A stretch of DNA of 64,000 nucleotides, from IMG/VR virus record IMGVR_UViG_3300010885_078967, positions 1 through 64,000 of that record. One strand, written 5' to 3'. A program made the position numbers and the translations under genes. How positions within the stretch are numbered: the stretch's first letter is position 1; each line of letters opens with the position of its first letter. This DNA comes from a virus. The notes under the pieces were generated by a model. The model saw only the letters and a list, made by a program, of their open reading frames with translations. It searched no databases and was not told where the DNA came from. Of this stretch, positions 24,016 through 31,084 are shown piece by piece.

Positions 24016-24090
24016 TGGTGCGGTGTGAGGGAATCGAACCCTCTCCTTCTGATTGGAAGTCAGGTGTGCAGCCATTAACATTTACACCGC
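24016..24090 (-). tRNA. tRNA-Gly(UCC)
   Basis: Acceptor GCGGTGT/ACACCGC, anticodon loop CTTCCAA, canonical loops, A73, CCA. Confidence 0.92.
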
Positions 24091-24099
24091 TTTTGAAAT

Positions 24100-24183
24100 T
24101 GGAGCTGGATGTGAGATTCGAACTCACGAAGCTATCGCAATGGTTTACAAAACCATCCCCTTTGGCCACTTGGGTAATCCAGC
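24100..24183 (-). tRNA. tRNA-Thr(UGU) on a class II-like body
   Basis: Acceptor GCTGGAT/ATCCAGC, Tyr/Ser-like D-arm (CCC..GGCCAAA..GGG), anticodon arm ATGGT-TTTGTAA-ACCAT, 12-base variable region with a 3-bp stem, T-loop TTCGAAT, T73, CCA. The anticodon is UGU by symmetry of the stem. Confidence 0.75.
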
Positions 24184-24191
24184 ATAAAAAT

Positions 24192-24265
24192 TGGAGCGTT
24201 ATATGGGATTCGAGCCCATTCAATAACCTTGGCAAGGTCATATGCAGCCATCACATCCATAACGC
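24192..24265 (-). tRNA. tRNA-Gly(GCC)
   Basis: Acceptor GCGTTAT/ATAACGC, anticodon loop TTGCCAA, T-loop CTCGAAT (C54), T73, CCA. Confidence 0.88.
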
Positions 24266-24266
24266 A

Positions 24267-24358
24267 TGGAGGAAGAAGTGAGATTCGAACTCACGGAGGT
24301 TTTTAGGCCTCAACGCATTTCAAGTGCGCCGCCTTAAACCAGGCTCAGCCATTCTTCC
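24267..24358 (-). tRNA. tRNA-Ser(UGA)
   Basis: Acceptor GGAAGAA/TTCTTCC, anticodon arm GCGCA-CTTGAAA-TGCGT, long variable arm (GAGGCCTAAAAACCTC), T-loop TTCGAAT, CCA. Confidence 0.93.
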
Positions 24359-24436
24359 ATAAATTGGACGGTGTTTTCTTTTACTTCAGATCACCGAAAG
24401 TCTGAACTTCAGAGGTCGGGTAGAAGCCGACATAAA
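24359..24436. other. Array spacer with tRNA-sized hairpins
   Basis: On the minus strand GTCGG-CTTCTAC-CCGAC mimics an anticodon arm (UCU) and TTCAGA/TCTGAA forms a second stem, but no acceptor pairs. Not called as a tRNA. Confidence 0.35.
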
Positions 24437-24524
24437 TGGTGGGGTAGGTTGGATTCGAACCAACTCAGCCGCAGAGGCTACAGATTTACAGTCTGTCCTG
24501 ACTCTCCAACTTCAGCGCTACCCC
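24437..24524 (-). tRNA. tRNA-Tyr(GUA)
   Basis: Acceptor GGGGTAG/CTACCCC, anticodon arm ACAGA-CTGTAAA-TCTGT, long variable arm, T-loop TTCGAAT, A73, CCA. Confidence 0.94.
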
Positions 24525-24529
24525 ATAAA

Positions 24530-24605
24530 TGGTCCCTGTGTAAGGAATCGAACCTTACCGTCTCACTCTTCAGGCGAGCGCAATCTCCAGATTTGCTTCA
24601 CAGGG
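24530..24605 (-). tRNA. tRNA-Phe(GAA)
   Basis: Acceptor CCCTGTG/CACAGGG, anticodon arm CTCGC-CTGAAGA-GTGAG, canonical loops, A73, CCA. First tRNA of the array in transcription order. Confidence 0.93.
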
Positions 24606-24820
24606 TTAAAATAGATAGTTTTTGGTGGCTACACCAGGCAACTTCACGATATCGTTACAAACCCATATGCTATTTTTCTTTATTATTAATCACTGTAGAC
24701 TTTCATCTCCGTCGCATTCTGCGAGCTCTTGGGCTATTTTGGTTATCCCTCGTCGTGAACCTTATTTATTATTCTAATATTATAATCTATTTCCTTTATC
24801 TCAACTATCTTTTTTAATTA
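24606..24820. other. Leader region of the tRNA array
   Basis: No gene seen. It contains the promoter at 24779-24794 that faces the array. Confidence 0.5.
24779..24794 (-). promoter_or_regulatory. GGAAAT-N4-TATAAT promoter of the tRNA array
   Basis: Minus strand GGAAAT (24789-24794), 4 bp, TATAAT (24779-24784), about 170 bp upstream of tRNA-Phe. Confidence 0.65.
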
Positions 24821-24919
24821 TTATCTTAAAATCGATTGAGGCATCGGAATAGACCAATCATATCCCTCGCAACCTTTACTAAAGGCGCGCTGTTTGAGAT
24901 ATGTTAGATTTTGGTTCAT
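24821..24919 (-). CDS. Possible 32-residue protein
   Basis: Frame MNQNLTYLKQRAFSKG..., ending MPQSILR. A TATAAATA late box lies 7 bp before its ATG, which supports expression. Composition (CEGYDWSIP) is protein-like. No family recognised. Confidence 0.4.
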   Translation of the reverse strand: MNQNLTYLKQRAFSKGCEGYDWSIPMPQSILR

Positions 24920-24926
24920 CTGAAAT

Positions 24927-24934
24927 TATTTATA
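24927..24934 (-). promoter_or_regulatory. Late promoter TATAAATA
   Basis: Minus-strand TATAAATA, 7 bp before the ATG of the small frame at 24919. Confidence 0.45.
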
Positions 24935-25033
24935 TCAGACGGCCTAATTATCCACATCAAAAATGCACTTTTTAGTAAATTTGTGAAGTTGTATTAAATT
25001 AATTGTATTACTACTTTCATTCTTTACACCTTT

Positions 25034-25049
25034 ATTATAACGACTTTCC
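25034..25049 (-). promoter_or_regulatory. GGAAAG-N4-TATAAT promoter
   Basis: Minus strand GGAAAG (25044-25049), 4 bp, TATAAT (25034-25039), immediately after the stop of the gene at 25050-25592. It may feed the short frames and the tRNA array. Confidence 0.55.
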
Positions 25050-25592
25050 TTATGATATTTTCTGATACCAACAAGGTTGTTTTCTCTTTGTCCAAGTTGC
25101 AAAATCTTTATCGTGTATAATATATTGCTTATATTGATCAATAACAGATAGCTTATCAAAACCTTTAGTTTGACGGCATTTACTATCCTTACTAATTGCA
25201 ACCGTAAATGGTGTTAAACCACGTTGCTCAACAATAGTATGATTTCGATTTTGATCACACCATTTTAAAAATATTGAACTAAAATGTTCTGGGCTACCAA
25301 CCCATCTAAAATTACGTTCATCAACCATCGCAAGAGCATGGTCAAGTAACCACTCAAAATTTGCTTGAGATTCAATCGTCCAAAGAGTACATTGATGCTT
25401 TGCATAACCTTTACCTCTACGACGTACTGACCCAGCTTTAGTTCTAGGACATGTCTCATGAGACAACGAGTCCTGCGAAAATGCGTTTTGAAGCATAATG
25501 CAGGACTCAATAATCATTTTAGATCTTGCATGTTGATCGCAAAGATTGATTGCAGATACAACAGGATCTTTATCAGTTACAAAAATATTCAT
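25050..25592 (-). CDS. Conserved phage protein (MNIF...D.DP family)
   Basis: 180 residues. The start MNIFVTDKDPVVSAINLCDQHARSKMIIES and the later HQCTLWTIESQANFEWLLDHALAMVDER follow a family frequent in tailed phages (MNIFYLDxDP..A...CDKHxxKMxLE). Its function is not known to me. A GGAAAT-type promoter ends 6 bp before the ATG. Confidence 0.65.
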   Translation of the reverse strand: MNIFVTDKDPVVSAINLCDQHARSKMIIESCIMLQNAFSQDSLSHETCPRTKAGSVRRRGKGYAKHQCTLWTIESQANFEWLLDHALAMVDERNFRWVGSPEHFSSIFLKWCDQNRNHTIVEQRGLTPFTVAISKDSKCRQTKGFDKLSVIDQYKQYIIHDKDFATWTKRKQPCWYQKIS

Positions 25593-25598
25593 AACTGA

Positions 25599-25614
25599 AT
25601 TATATTTTATTTCC
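25599..25614 (-). promoter_or_regulatory. GGAAAT-N4-TATAAT promoter
   Basis: Minus strand GGAAAT (25609-25614), 4 bp, TATAAT (25599-25604), 6 bp before ATG 25592. No TTGA -35 box at 16 bp. Confidence 0.6.
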
Positions 25615-26225
25615 TAAACCAAAGATCTACTACCTTGAGCAAATTCAATAAATTTATAAAATTCATTTCTACTATTATCACCCGTCTCATGGAATGAACC
25701 AGACATACGAGCTGTACGCATAGTTGAATTTTGTTTAATACCTCTCAAAGAACAACAAGTATGATTTGCTTCAACCATAATTGCAACACCTTTATTATTA
25801 ATACATAAATCACTAATATATTTGTGAATACTCATCGTTAAATTTTCTTGTACAGAAGGTCTGCGTGAAAAATAATCAACAATACGATTTAGTTTAGATA
25901 AACCAATTACTTTACCATCTGGATCTGGTAGATAAGCTACGTGAGCATATCCAAAGAAAGGTAAGTTATGATGTGCACACATACTCACAACAGGTATATT
26001 AGTTTGACATACCATACCATCATATTGACCATCATTAGTAAATGCAGTAATTTTAGGTTCATCCATAAAGCAACCTGCTGCTAGATCGTTAACCCATGCT
26101 TTAGTAACTCGACGAGGTGTATCTTCCATATGCGGATGATTTTGCCAATCGAAGCCAAGTGCACTTAGAAATTGACCGTAAGCTTGCTCTGCTTGTTTAA
26201 TATCATATTTTTGACTCATATTCAC
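25614..26225 (-). CDS. folE: GTP cyclohydrolase I
   Basis: 203 residues, family-typical. Zinc ligands are visible in SMCAHHNLPFFGYAHVAYLP (C and HH) and HTCCSLRGIKQ (C). It opens GTP to dihydroneopterin triphosphate, the first step of both folate and 7-deazaguanine synthesis. The divergent neighbour is queD and queE follows, so the deazaguanine route is the likely use. Its own promoter (TTGAAT-N16-CATAAT) sits just upstream. Confidence 0.93.
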   Translation of the reverse strand: MNMSQKYDIKQAEQAYGQFLSALGFDWQNHPHMEDTPRRVTKAWVNDLAAGCFMDEPKITAFTNDGQYDGMVCQTNIPVVSMCAHHNLPFFGYAHVAYLPDPDGKVIGLSKLNRIVDYFSRRPSVQENLTMSIHKYISDLCINNKGVAIMVEANHTCCSLRGIKQNSTMRTARMSGSFHETGDNSRNEFYKFIEFAQGSRSLV

Positions 26226-26228
26226 TAT

Positions 26229-26256
26229 ATTATGGCTTATTAATTACAATATTCAA
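26229..26256 (-). promoter_or_regulatory. Promoter of folE
   Basis: Minus strand TTGAAT (26251-26256), 16 bp, CATAAT (26229-26234), 3 bp to the ATG. Confidence 0.6.
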
Positions 26257-26339
26257 GATAAAAATAATAAAAAAATAGTCAGTTGATTTTTGATCTCATA
26301 CCATATTAAATAAAGTCATAACATCTAATAAAAAAAAAG

Positions 26340-26367
26340 TTGAAAAGATAAAAATACCAGCTATAAT
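26340..26367 (+). promoter_or_regulatory. Promoter of queD
   Basis: TTGAAA, 16 bp, TATAAT, then 6 bp to ATG 26374. Divergent from the folE promoter within the same 148-bp gap. Confidence 0.75.
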
Positions 26368-26373
26368 AAATGT

Positions 26374-27048
26374 ATGAGTAGCAGTATATATTCTTCAACA
26401 AAATTAATTAGTCTTGGTTCTTGTGCATTCCGTCAGTGGAGAGCAACACATAGTCATTGTTCAAAAATTCATGGTTATGAATTAAAAGCAAAGTTTAATT
26501 TCGCAGGTCCATTTTTAGATGGTCGTAATTGGATTATTGACTTTGGTGAACTTGATGAGATTAAAAATACATTAAATGGTATCTTTGATCATACTCTTTG
26601 TGTAGCAGCAGATGATCCTCATCTAGAAGATTTTAAAGCCCTTAATGAAAAAGGTATTGTTGATCTTCGTATTTTCGAAAGAGGTGTTGGTGCTGAAAGA
26701 GTTGCTGAAATTTGCTTCGAAGTTGCAACTAATTATTTAAAATCAAAATATGGTGAACTACGTTGGGTTGAAAAAGTTGAAGTATTTGAACATGATAGAA
26801 ACTCAGCAATTTATTCTAATCCTCGTTATGTAGATAATTCAATTTTTACACCAACTACAGAAGATGCTGAAGCTATTGTAAAAACATATCTTGAAAATGA
26901 AGCTAAAAAAGCACAGCAACATGTAGAACAACAGGTAGCTGAAGTAGAAAAAGAACAGGTAGCTACAGAAAGTAATGCAGCTCCAGTAGGTAAGCGAGCA
27001 ACTAGTGGTAATTACTCAGGATTATTTGCTGGAACGAGGTGGGGATGA
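26374..27048 (+). CDS. queD: 6-carboxytetrahydropterin synthase (QueD-like)
   Basis: 224 residues, longer than usual (120-150) because of an N-terminal extension and a Lys/Gln/Glu-rich tail after residue 180. THSHCSKIHGYELKAKF carries the catalytic Cys and two His; the usual HGH is HGY here, so one zinc ligand may come from the THSH part. FDHTL gives the Asp-His pair. It converts dihydroneopterin triphosphate to 6-carboxytetrahydropterin. The end overlaps the convergent phoH gene by 37 bp. Confidence 0.82.
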   Translation: MSSSIYSSTKLISLGSCAFRQWRATHSHCSKIHGYELKAKFNFAGPFLDGRNWIIDFGELDEIKNTLNGIFDHTLCVAADDPHLEDFKALNEKGIVDLRIFERGVGAERVAEICFEVATNYLKSKYGELRWVEKVEVFEHDRNSAIYSNPRYVDNSIFTPTTEDAEAIVKTYLENEAKKAQQHVEQQVAEVEKEQVATESNAAPVGKRATSGNYSGLFAGTRWG

Positions 27049-27788
27049 TATTTAGGTATACCTTCTAATACTTTAACAATATGTTTTAGTATTTCAGAAC
27101 GTACAATTTCGTTTATACCAAACTTTAAGCAATAGATCTCATTATCTTTACTAAATGGTGTATTGAATGCGTTGAGCACATCTCTAAATCCAGAATTTCT
27201 AATATCTGTTTGAAATGTGTCACCAACGATTACGTACTTGGATTTATGTCCAAATCTAGTAAGAATGGTAGTTAGTTCTTCTTTACTTAAATTTTGTGAT
27301 TCATCAACGATTACAAGAGATCGATTAAAGGTAAGACCACGACAATAGTTAACAGGTATACCTTTAATCATCTCACTTTTATAGAGGTTATCAGCTGTAG
27401 ATTTGCTGCTAATTTCTGTAATTTTTTCAATTAGTGGCATTGACCACGGTAAAAATTTATCATTTACTTCACCAGGAAGTGATCCCATCTGCTTTGATGC
27501 AGATTCTACAATTGATCTGATATAAAAAATTTGATCAATATAATGTTCTTTTAAAAGATGTAAACCAGCTAAGACAGCAATATATGTCTTAGCTGTACCT
27601 GCAGGTCCGTCTACAAATACCATTTTCGTTTTATTTGTCTGTAATAACTGCAAAAACTCTTTATGTTTATCATTAAACTGGAACGGTGTTTTTATCTCAT
27701 AATTTAGTACAGCATTTTTATTAATGTTTTCATAAATTTCTGCAACTAACTCAGGATTTTCATCCCGACGTCGAGGTTTTTTGGTCAT
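27012..27788 (-). CDS. phoH: PhoH-like ATPase
   Basis: 258 residues. Walker A is GPAGTAKT near residue 65 and Walker B is LVIVDESQN near 160; VGDTFQTDI follows, as in PhoH proteins. PhoH-like genes are very common in marine phages; an RNA/ATP-dependent helicase role is suspected. It lies convergent to queD. Confidence 0.88.
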   Translation of the reverse strand: MTKKPRRRDENPELVAEIYENINKNAVLNYEIKTPFQFNDKHKEFLQLLQTNKTKMVFVDGPAGTAKTYIAVLAGLHLLKEHYIDQIFYIRSIVESASKQMGSLPGEVNDKFLPWSMPLIEKITEISSKSTADNLYKSEMIKGIPVNYCRGLTFNRSLVIVDESQNLSKEELTTILTRFGHKSKYVIVGDTFQTDIRNSGFRDVLNAFNTPFSKDNEIYCLKFGINEIVRSEILKHIVKVLEGIPKYHPHLVPANNPE

Positions 27789-27820
27789 ACAAATATTTAG
27801 AGTATTTTACAGTAAAAATG

Positions 27821-27848
27821 TTGAGTTTTTGAAAGTGTCAATTATAAT
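27821..27848 (+). promoter_or_regulatory. Promoter of queE
   Basis: TTGAGT, 16 bp, TATAAT, then 6 bp to ATG 27855. Confidence 0.75.
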
Positions 27849-27854
27849 ATAAAT

Positions 27855-28613
27855 ATGGATTTAGAAAACGAAACTATATTTTTATCTGACGATAAATTGT
27901 TTTATACTTTAGAGGGAGAAGGTGAATACATTGGGCAGCCTTCTGTGTTTATGAGAATGTCGATGTGTAACTTAACTTGCAAAGGTTTTGCATCAGAAAG
28001 CTCACCTCATGGTTGTGATTCATATGTCTCATGGTCAGTAAAAAATAAAATGTCATTCAAAGATATTTGGGAAGAATTTTTTGTTAATCAAAATTTTGCA
28101 GATAGACTTAGGAATGGTGCAATTTTAAAATTAACTGGAGGTGAACCTCTTATTCAAGAAAAACAATTAATTAAATTTGTTGAGTACTTAGTAGAAAAAC
28201 TCGGTATGTGTCCACTTATTGATTTTGAAACTAATGCAACATTAATTCCAGATCCAATATGGAAAGATATATTTGATGCTACATTCACCACATCACCTAA
28301 ACTTAGACATAATGGTGATCCTGAAGATAAAACTTATAAGCCAGAAGTATTGAGATGGCATGCAGTTCATGGATCTGGATTTAAATTTGTTGTTTCTTCT
28401 GATAAAGATATTGAAGAAATTTGGAGTAAATATGTTAAAGATGATAAAGGTATTAATGTGTTAACATCACGAATTTGGTTTATGCCTTGTTGTGGTTCTC
28501 GGCAAGAACATATTGAGAAAGCCCCAGCAGTTGCAGAATATGCAAAAGCAATGAACGTTAATTTTAGTCCACGACTTCATTTGTTGGTTTGGGATCGTGC
28601 ACTAAAAGTTTAA
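27855..28613 (+). CDS. queE: 7-carboxy-7-deazaguanine synthase (QueE-like)
   Basis: 252 residues of a radical-SAM enzyme. LEGEGEYIGQPSVFMRMSMCNLTC gives the first two cysteines (CX3C); the third appears after an insertion of 11 (GCDSY), as in other phage-type QueE proteins. LTGGEPLIQ is the SAM-binding GGE motif. It makes the 7-deazaguanine ring from the QueD product. With folE and queD it completes the route to CDG; a QueC for preQ0 is not seen. Confidence 0.85.
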   Translation: MDLENETIFLSDDKLFYTLEGEGEYIGQPSVFMRMSMCNLTCKGFASESSPHGCDSYVSWSVKNKMSFKDIWEEFFVNQNFADRLRNGAILKLTGGEPLIQEKQLIKFVEYLVEKLGMCPLIDFETNATLIPDPIWKDIFDATFTTSPKLRHNGDPEDKTYKPEVLRWHAVHGSGFKFVVSSDKDIEEIWSKYVKDDKGINVLTSRIWFMPCCGSRQEHIEKAPAVAEYAKAMNVNFSPRLHLLVWDRALKV

Positions 28614-28616
28614 TAT

Positions 28617-29237
28617 ATGTATCTAAATCATAATATACCAACCATAACATGCTATATTCGTAATGAATATATGTTTAATCATTTAACAGGTCATAATGAT
28701 TTTACATTATGTGATGTGCATAGCGTTGCTTCAATTGAAAAACGAGTACCACTTTTTGAAGCATTTTTAGAAAATGGTGTTAATTGGACTCGTAGACCTA
28801 TCACTGCATTTTGCTGGAAAAAAGATGCTCCAGTTCGACCACTTAACGAACATATGTATTGGGATTGTTTTTCTCCATATGTTGATGTGCAAGTAAGACA
28901 TAGACTTGCTGGTCTCAGAGCTGAATTGATAACCTATAAGCAAAAAAAGTTAGAAGGTACATATATGTTTACTTTGGATTGGTCTTGGGAAAATAAAGCT
29001 AATACAGACTTTAATTTTTCTGAAACACCAGAGCATAAATGTGCTCATGTTTTTAAAATGGATGAAGGTAATTTTTTTGCATACCCAAACAATAGGATAA
29101 TTTGGTATTATGATGCTTGGATTAAAAATCGCATTGAAAAAAATCCTGGATATATTATTGATACGAATATATATTCTGTAGAGAATAATCGCAAAATACA
29201 AACGTCTGATCACTACATTTACAATATAACTAAATAA
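28617..29237 (+). CDS. Unknown conserved protein next to queE
   Basis: 206 residues, rich in Trp, Tyr and His. Starts MYLNHNIPTITCYIRNEYMFN and contains AFCWKKDAPVRPLNEHMYWDCFSPY. No signature recognised. It begins 3 bp after queE and is followed closely by the next gene, so it is in the same unit, but a link to the pathway is unproven. Confidence 0.6.
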   Translation: MYLNHNIPTITCYIRNEYMFNHLTGHNDFTLCDVHSVASIEKRVPLFEAFLENGVNWTRRPITAFCWKKDAPVRPLNEHMYWDCFSPYVDVQVRHRLAGLRAELITYKQKKLEGTYMFTLDWSWENKANTDFNFSETPEHKCAHVFKMDEGNFFAYPNNRIIWYYDAWIKNRIEKNPGYIIDTNIYSVENNRKIQTSDHYIYNITK

Positions 29238-29240
29238 CAA

Positions 29241-29597
29241 ATGAAAATAACCCCATTTTTAGTAATCTTAAATCAGATTAAAATCTTTCACTGGCAGACT
29301 CGTAGTTATGCTGAACATAAAGCTTTAGGTGAAGCTTATGAATCCTTAGATGGTTTATTTGATAAACTAATTGAAACATATTACGGCAAATACGGTAGAC
29401 CTACAGATCAGATAGAGTATAAATTTAAAGCTTTCACATACAAGCCTGAGCTTGCAACTACAATTAAAGACTATAGAGACCAACTAATGTCTGAACTTTC
29501 TGATGCTCTTACTGAACAAGATAACGATTTGCTCAATTTAAAGGATGAAATTGAGGGTGAATTTAATCATTTACTTTATTTGTTAACACTCAAATAA
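29241..29597 (+). CDS. DUF5856-like helical (ferritin/Dps-like) protein
   Basis: 118 residues, all helical. KIFHWQTRSYAEHKALGEAYESLDGLFDKLIE resembles the first helices of Dps/ferritin-like proteins and the phage DUF5856 family. Role unknown; DNA protection is one idea. 3 bp downstream of the previous gene. Confidence 0.55.
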   Translation: MKITPFLVILNQIKIFHWQTRSYAEHKALGEAYESLDGLFDKLIETYYGKYGRPTDQIEYKFKAFTYKPELATTIKDYRDQLMSELSDALTEQDNDLLNLKDEIEGEFNHLLYLLTLK

Positions 29598-29603
29598 ACG
29601 GTA

Positions 29604-29631
29604 TTGAATTTTTAACTGACACTATTATATA
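29604..29631 (+). promoter_or_regulatory. Promoter of the P-loop kinase gene
   Basis: TTGAAT, 16 bp, TATATA, then 5 bp to ATG 29637. Confidence 0.6.
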
Positions 29632-29636
29632 AGATT

Positions 29637-30374
29637 ATGCGTATCGCGTTTTCCGGAGCTCAAAACACAGGTAAGTCAACTTTAGTAAAAGACTTTTTAA
29701 CATGTTGGCCACAATATAAAACTTTAGATAAAGGTTATAGAGATGTAATTAAAGAGAATAAACTTACCCATTCTTCAAACACAACTCAAGAAACCCAACG
29801 TATAATCCGTGATTGGATGTATGGTGAGATCAAGAAAAATAAACAAGGTGATAAAATTGTTTATGATCGCTGTCTCTTAGATAATCTTGTATATACTCTT
29901 TGGGCATATAGACATCACCCTGGTTCTATTGAAGGTAAGTTTGTCGATGAAACTATTGATATGGTAAAAGAGTCGATGAGAAATATCGATATTATCTTTT
30001 ATATACCTGCTGATAAATGTGATTTTGGTATCGTTGATGATGAATTTAGAGATGTAAGTATCATCTATAGGGATCAAATTGATCAAATATTTAAAGATAT
30101 TATTGATCAATTTAAAACTAATTTTGATGCTGATGTATTTTGGCCTAAAAATGATTCACCTTGTGTTATTGATGTTTATGGTTCAAGAGAAAACAGACTT
30201 TTAACTATTGGAGATTACGTTAGTGAAAGCGGTGATCCTTACGGTGAAGAGCATAGTATCTTTAGTAGTGAACAGTTAGAGATTATGGAGCAATTACTCA
30301 AAGATCAAAAAGAGCAAAAAACTCACGATGATGAAATTATTAAGCTAACTGACGAGATTAAAAAAACAAAGTAA
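29637..30374 (+). CDS. NadR/AAA_28-like P-loop kinase
   Basis: 245 residues. SGAQNTGKST at residue 6 is Walker A in the form typical for NadR-type kinases and AAA_28 proteins. KIVYDRCLLDNLVYTLW (the DRxxxD element) and the C-terminal Asp/Lys-rich part follow. A second member of the family is encoded at 50961-51521. Substrate unknown: nicotinamide riboside or another nucleoside is possible. Confidence 0.7.
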   Translation: MRIAFSGAQNTGKSTLVKDFLTCWPQYKTLDKGYRDVIKENKLTHSSNTTQETQRIIRDWMYGEIKKNKQGDKIVYDRCLLDNLVYTLWAYRHHPGSIEGKFVDETIDMVKESMRNIDIIFYIPADKCDFGIVDDEFRDVSIIYRDQIDQIFKDIIDQFKTNFDADVFWPKNDSPCVIDVYGSRENRLLTIGDYVSESGDPYGEEHSIFSSEQLEIMEQLLKDQKEQKTHDDEIIKLTDEIKKTK

Positions 30375-30376
30375 TA

Positions 30377-31036
30377 TTAGAATGCTATTACAGTTAATAG
30401 CAGAGCATCTGCTGGTTCTCTAAGTAAAGTTGTATCGATTGCAGTAATAGGTGAAAATGCACTAGATCCACCTGATACATCAAATACATACGAAAGGTTG
30501 TAGGTTTCAATTGTCGCTATGTTTTCAGCTACACTAGTAACAATTGTAACATCTCGGTCTGATGAAGCATTACACGCAGCAATAGTATCATTAAAAAATA
30601 TAGTATAATTGCCTACATCATTTCTCTGATAAGAGCATCTTACACCTTGTTGTGATGCAAGGGAATCTGCACTAGCGCGCCATGTACCACCTCCTTGTAC
30701 AAATAGAAAGTTTTGATAATATACAGTGGATAAGTTTTCAACTTGAGTGGTGAGTTCCGCAGATACAGTGTCAATTTTAGTATCTAAAATGCCTGATACA
30801 GTAGCGATTAATGCATTTTGCAAAACATAAAGAGTTGATAAAGCATTTACATCAGTTTGAAGTTGTTCAATTTCACCGTAAAAAGTGGTGTTTTCAGGTG
30901 GTATAATAATATTAGAAAAATCTACAATATTAGTCCCAGCTGTTGTTTCAACAATAAAAAAATCACCAGCTTGTACTTGATTGATAAGAGGTAGCTCTTT
31001 GATGTTCACGTAAATATCTTTACCATTTGTCTGCAT
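30377..31036 (-). CDS. Putative virion fibre or decoration protein
   Basis: 219 residues. The first 100 residues form a heptad-like helix (TTFYGEIEQLQTDVNALSTLYV...TKIDTVSAELTTQVENL), then a Gly/Ser/Thr-rich beta region (FVQGGGTWRAS...). Such coiled coil plus beta head designs are common in tail fibres. Single minus gene among plus genes. A CATAAATA box precedes it. Confidence 0.5.
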   Translation of the reverse strand: MQTNGKDIYVNIKELPLINQVQAGDFFIVETTAGTNIVDFSNIIIPPENTTFYGEIEQLQTDVNALSTLYVLQNALIATVSGILDTKIDTVSAELTTQVENLSTVYYQNFLFVQGGGTWRASADSLASQQGVRCSYQRNDVGNYTIFFNDTIAACNASSDRDVTIVTSVAENIATIETYNLSYVFDVSGGSSAFSPITAIDTTLLREPADALLLTVIAF

Positions 31037-31051
31037 ACAAATATATTTATG

Positions 31052-31079
31052 TTGAATTCAATCGATTGTATATTAAATT
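31052..31079 (+). promoter_or_regulatory. Promoter of the glycan cluster
   Basis: TTGAAT, 16 bp, TAAATT, then 5 bp to ATG 31085. The -10 is weak, but the spacing matches the other promoters. Confidence 0.5.
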
Positions 31080-31084
31080 AAAAT

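Larger units (their letters stand above)
22431..24099 (-). repeat. Conserved inter-tRNA spacer
   Basis: Most tRNA genes are separated by almost the same short spacer, read on the minus strand as CCA-ATTTCAAA. It occurs near 22431, 22517, 22641, 22729, 22810, 22894, 22981, 24010 and 24092, with close variants elsewhere. It probably marks the processing sites of a long tRNA precursor or arose through gene duplication. Confidence 0.7.

Noticed and set aside
23202-24817. Several 80-150 codon frames across the tRNA array (for example 23907-24281, 24371-24817)
   Set aside because: They read straight through folded tRNA genes and have no start boxes or families.
19496-25614. Genome-wide reassignment of TAA
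   Set aside because: Three TAA codons interrupt conserved genes, but TAA ends many other genes correctly, so a global code change does not fit.
27848-27855. TATAAATA at 27848-27855 as a late promoter of queE
   Set aside because: It overlaps the queE ATG itself, leaving no room for a start; the TTGAGT-TATAAT promoter explains the gene.
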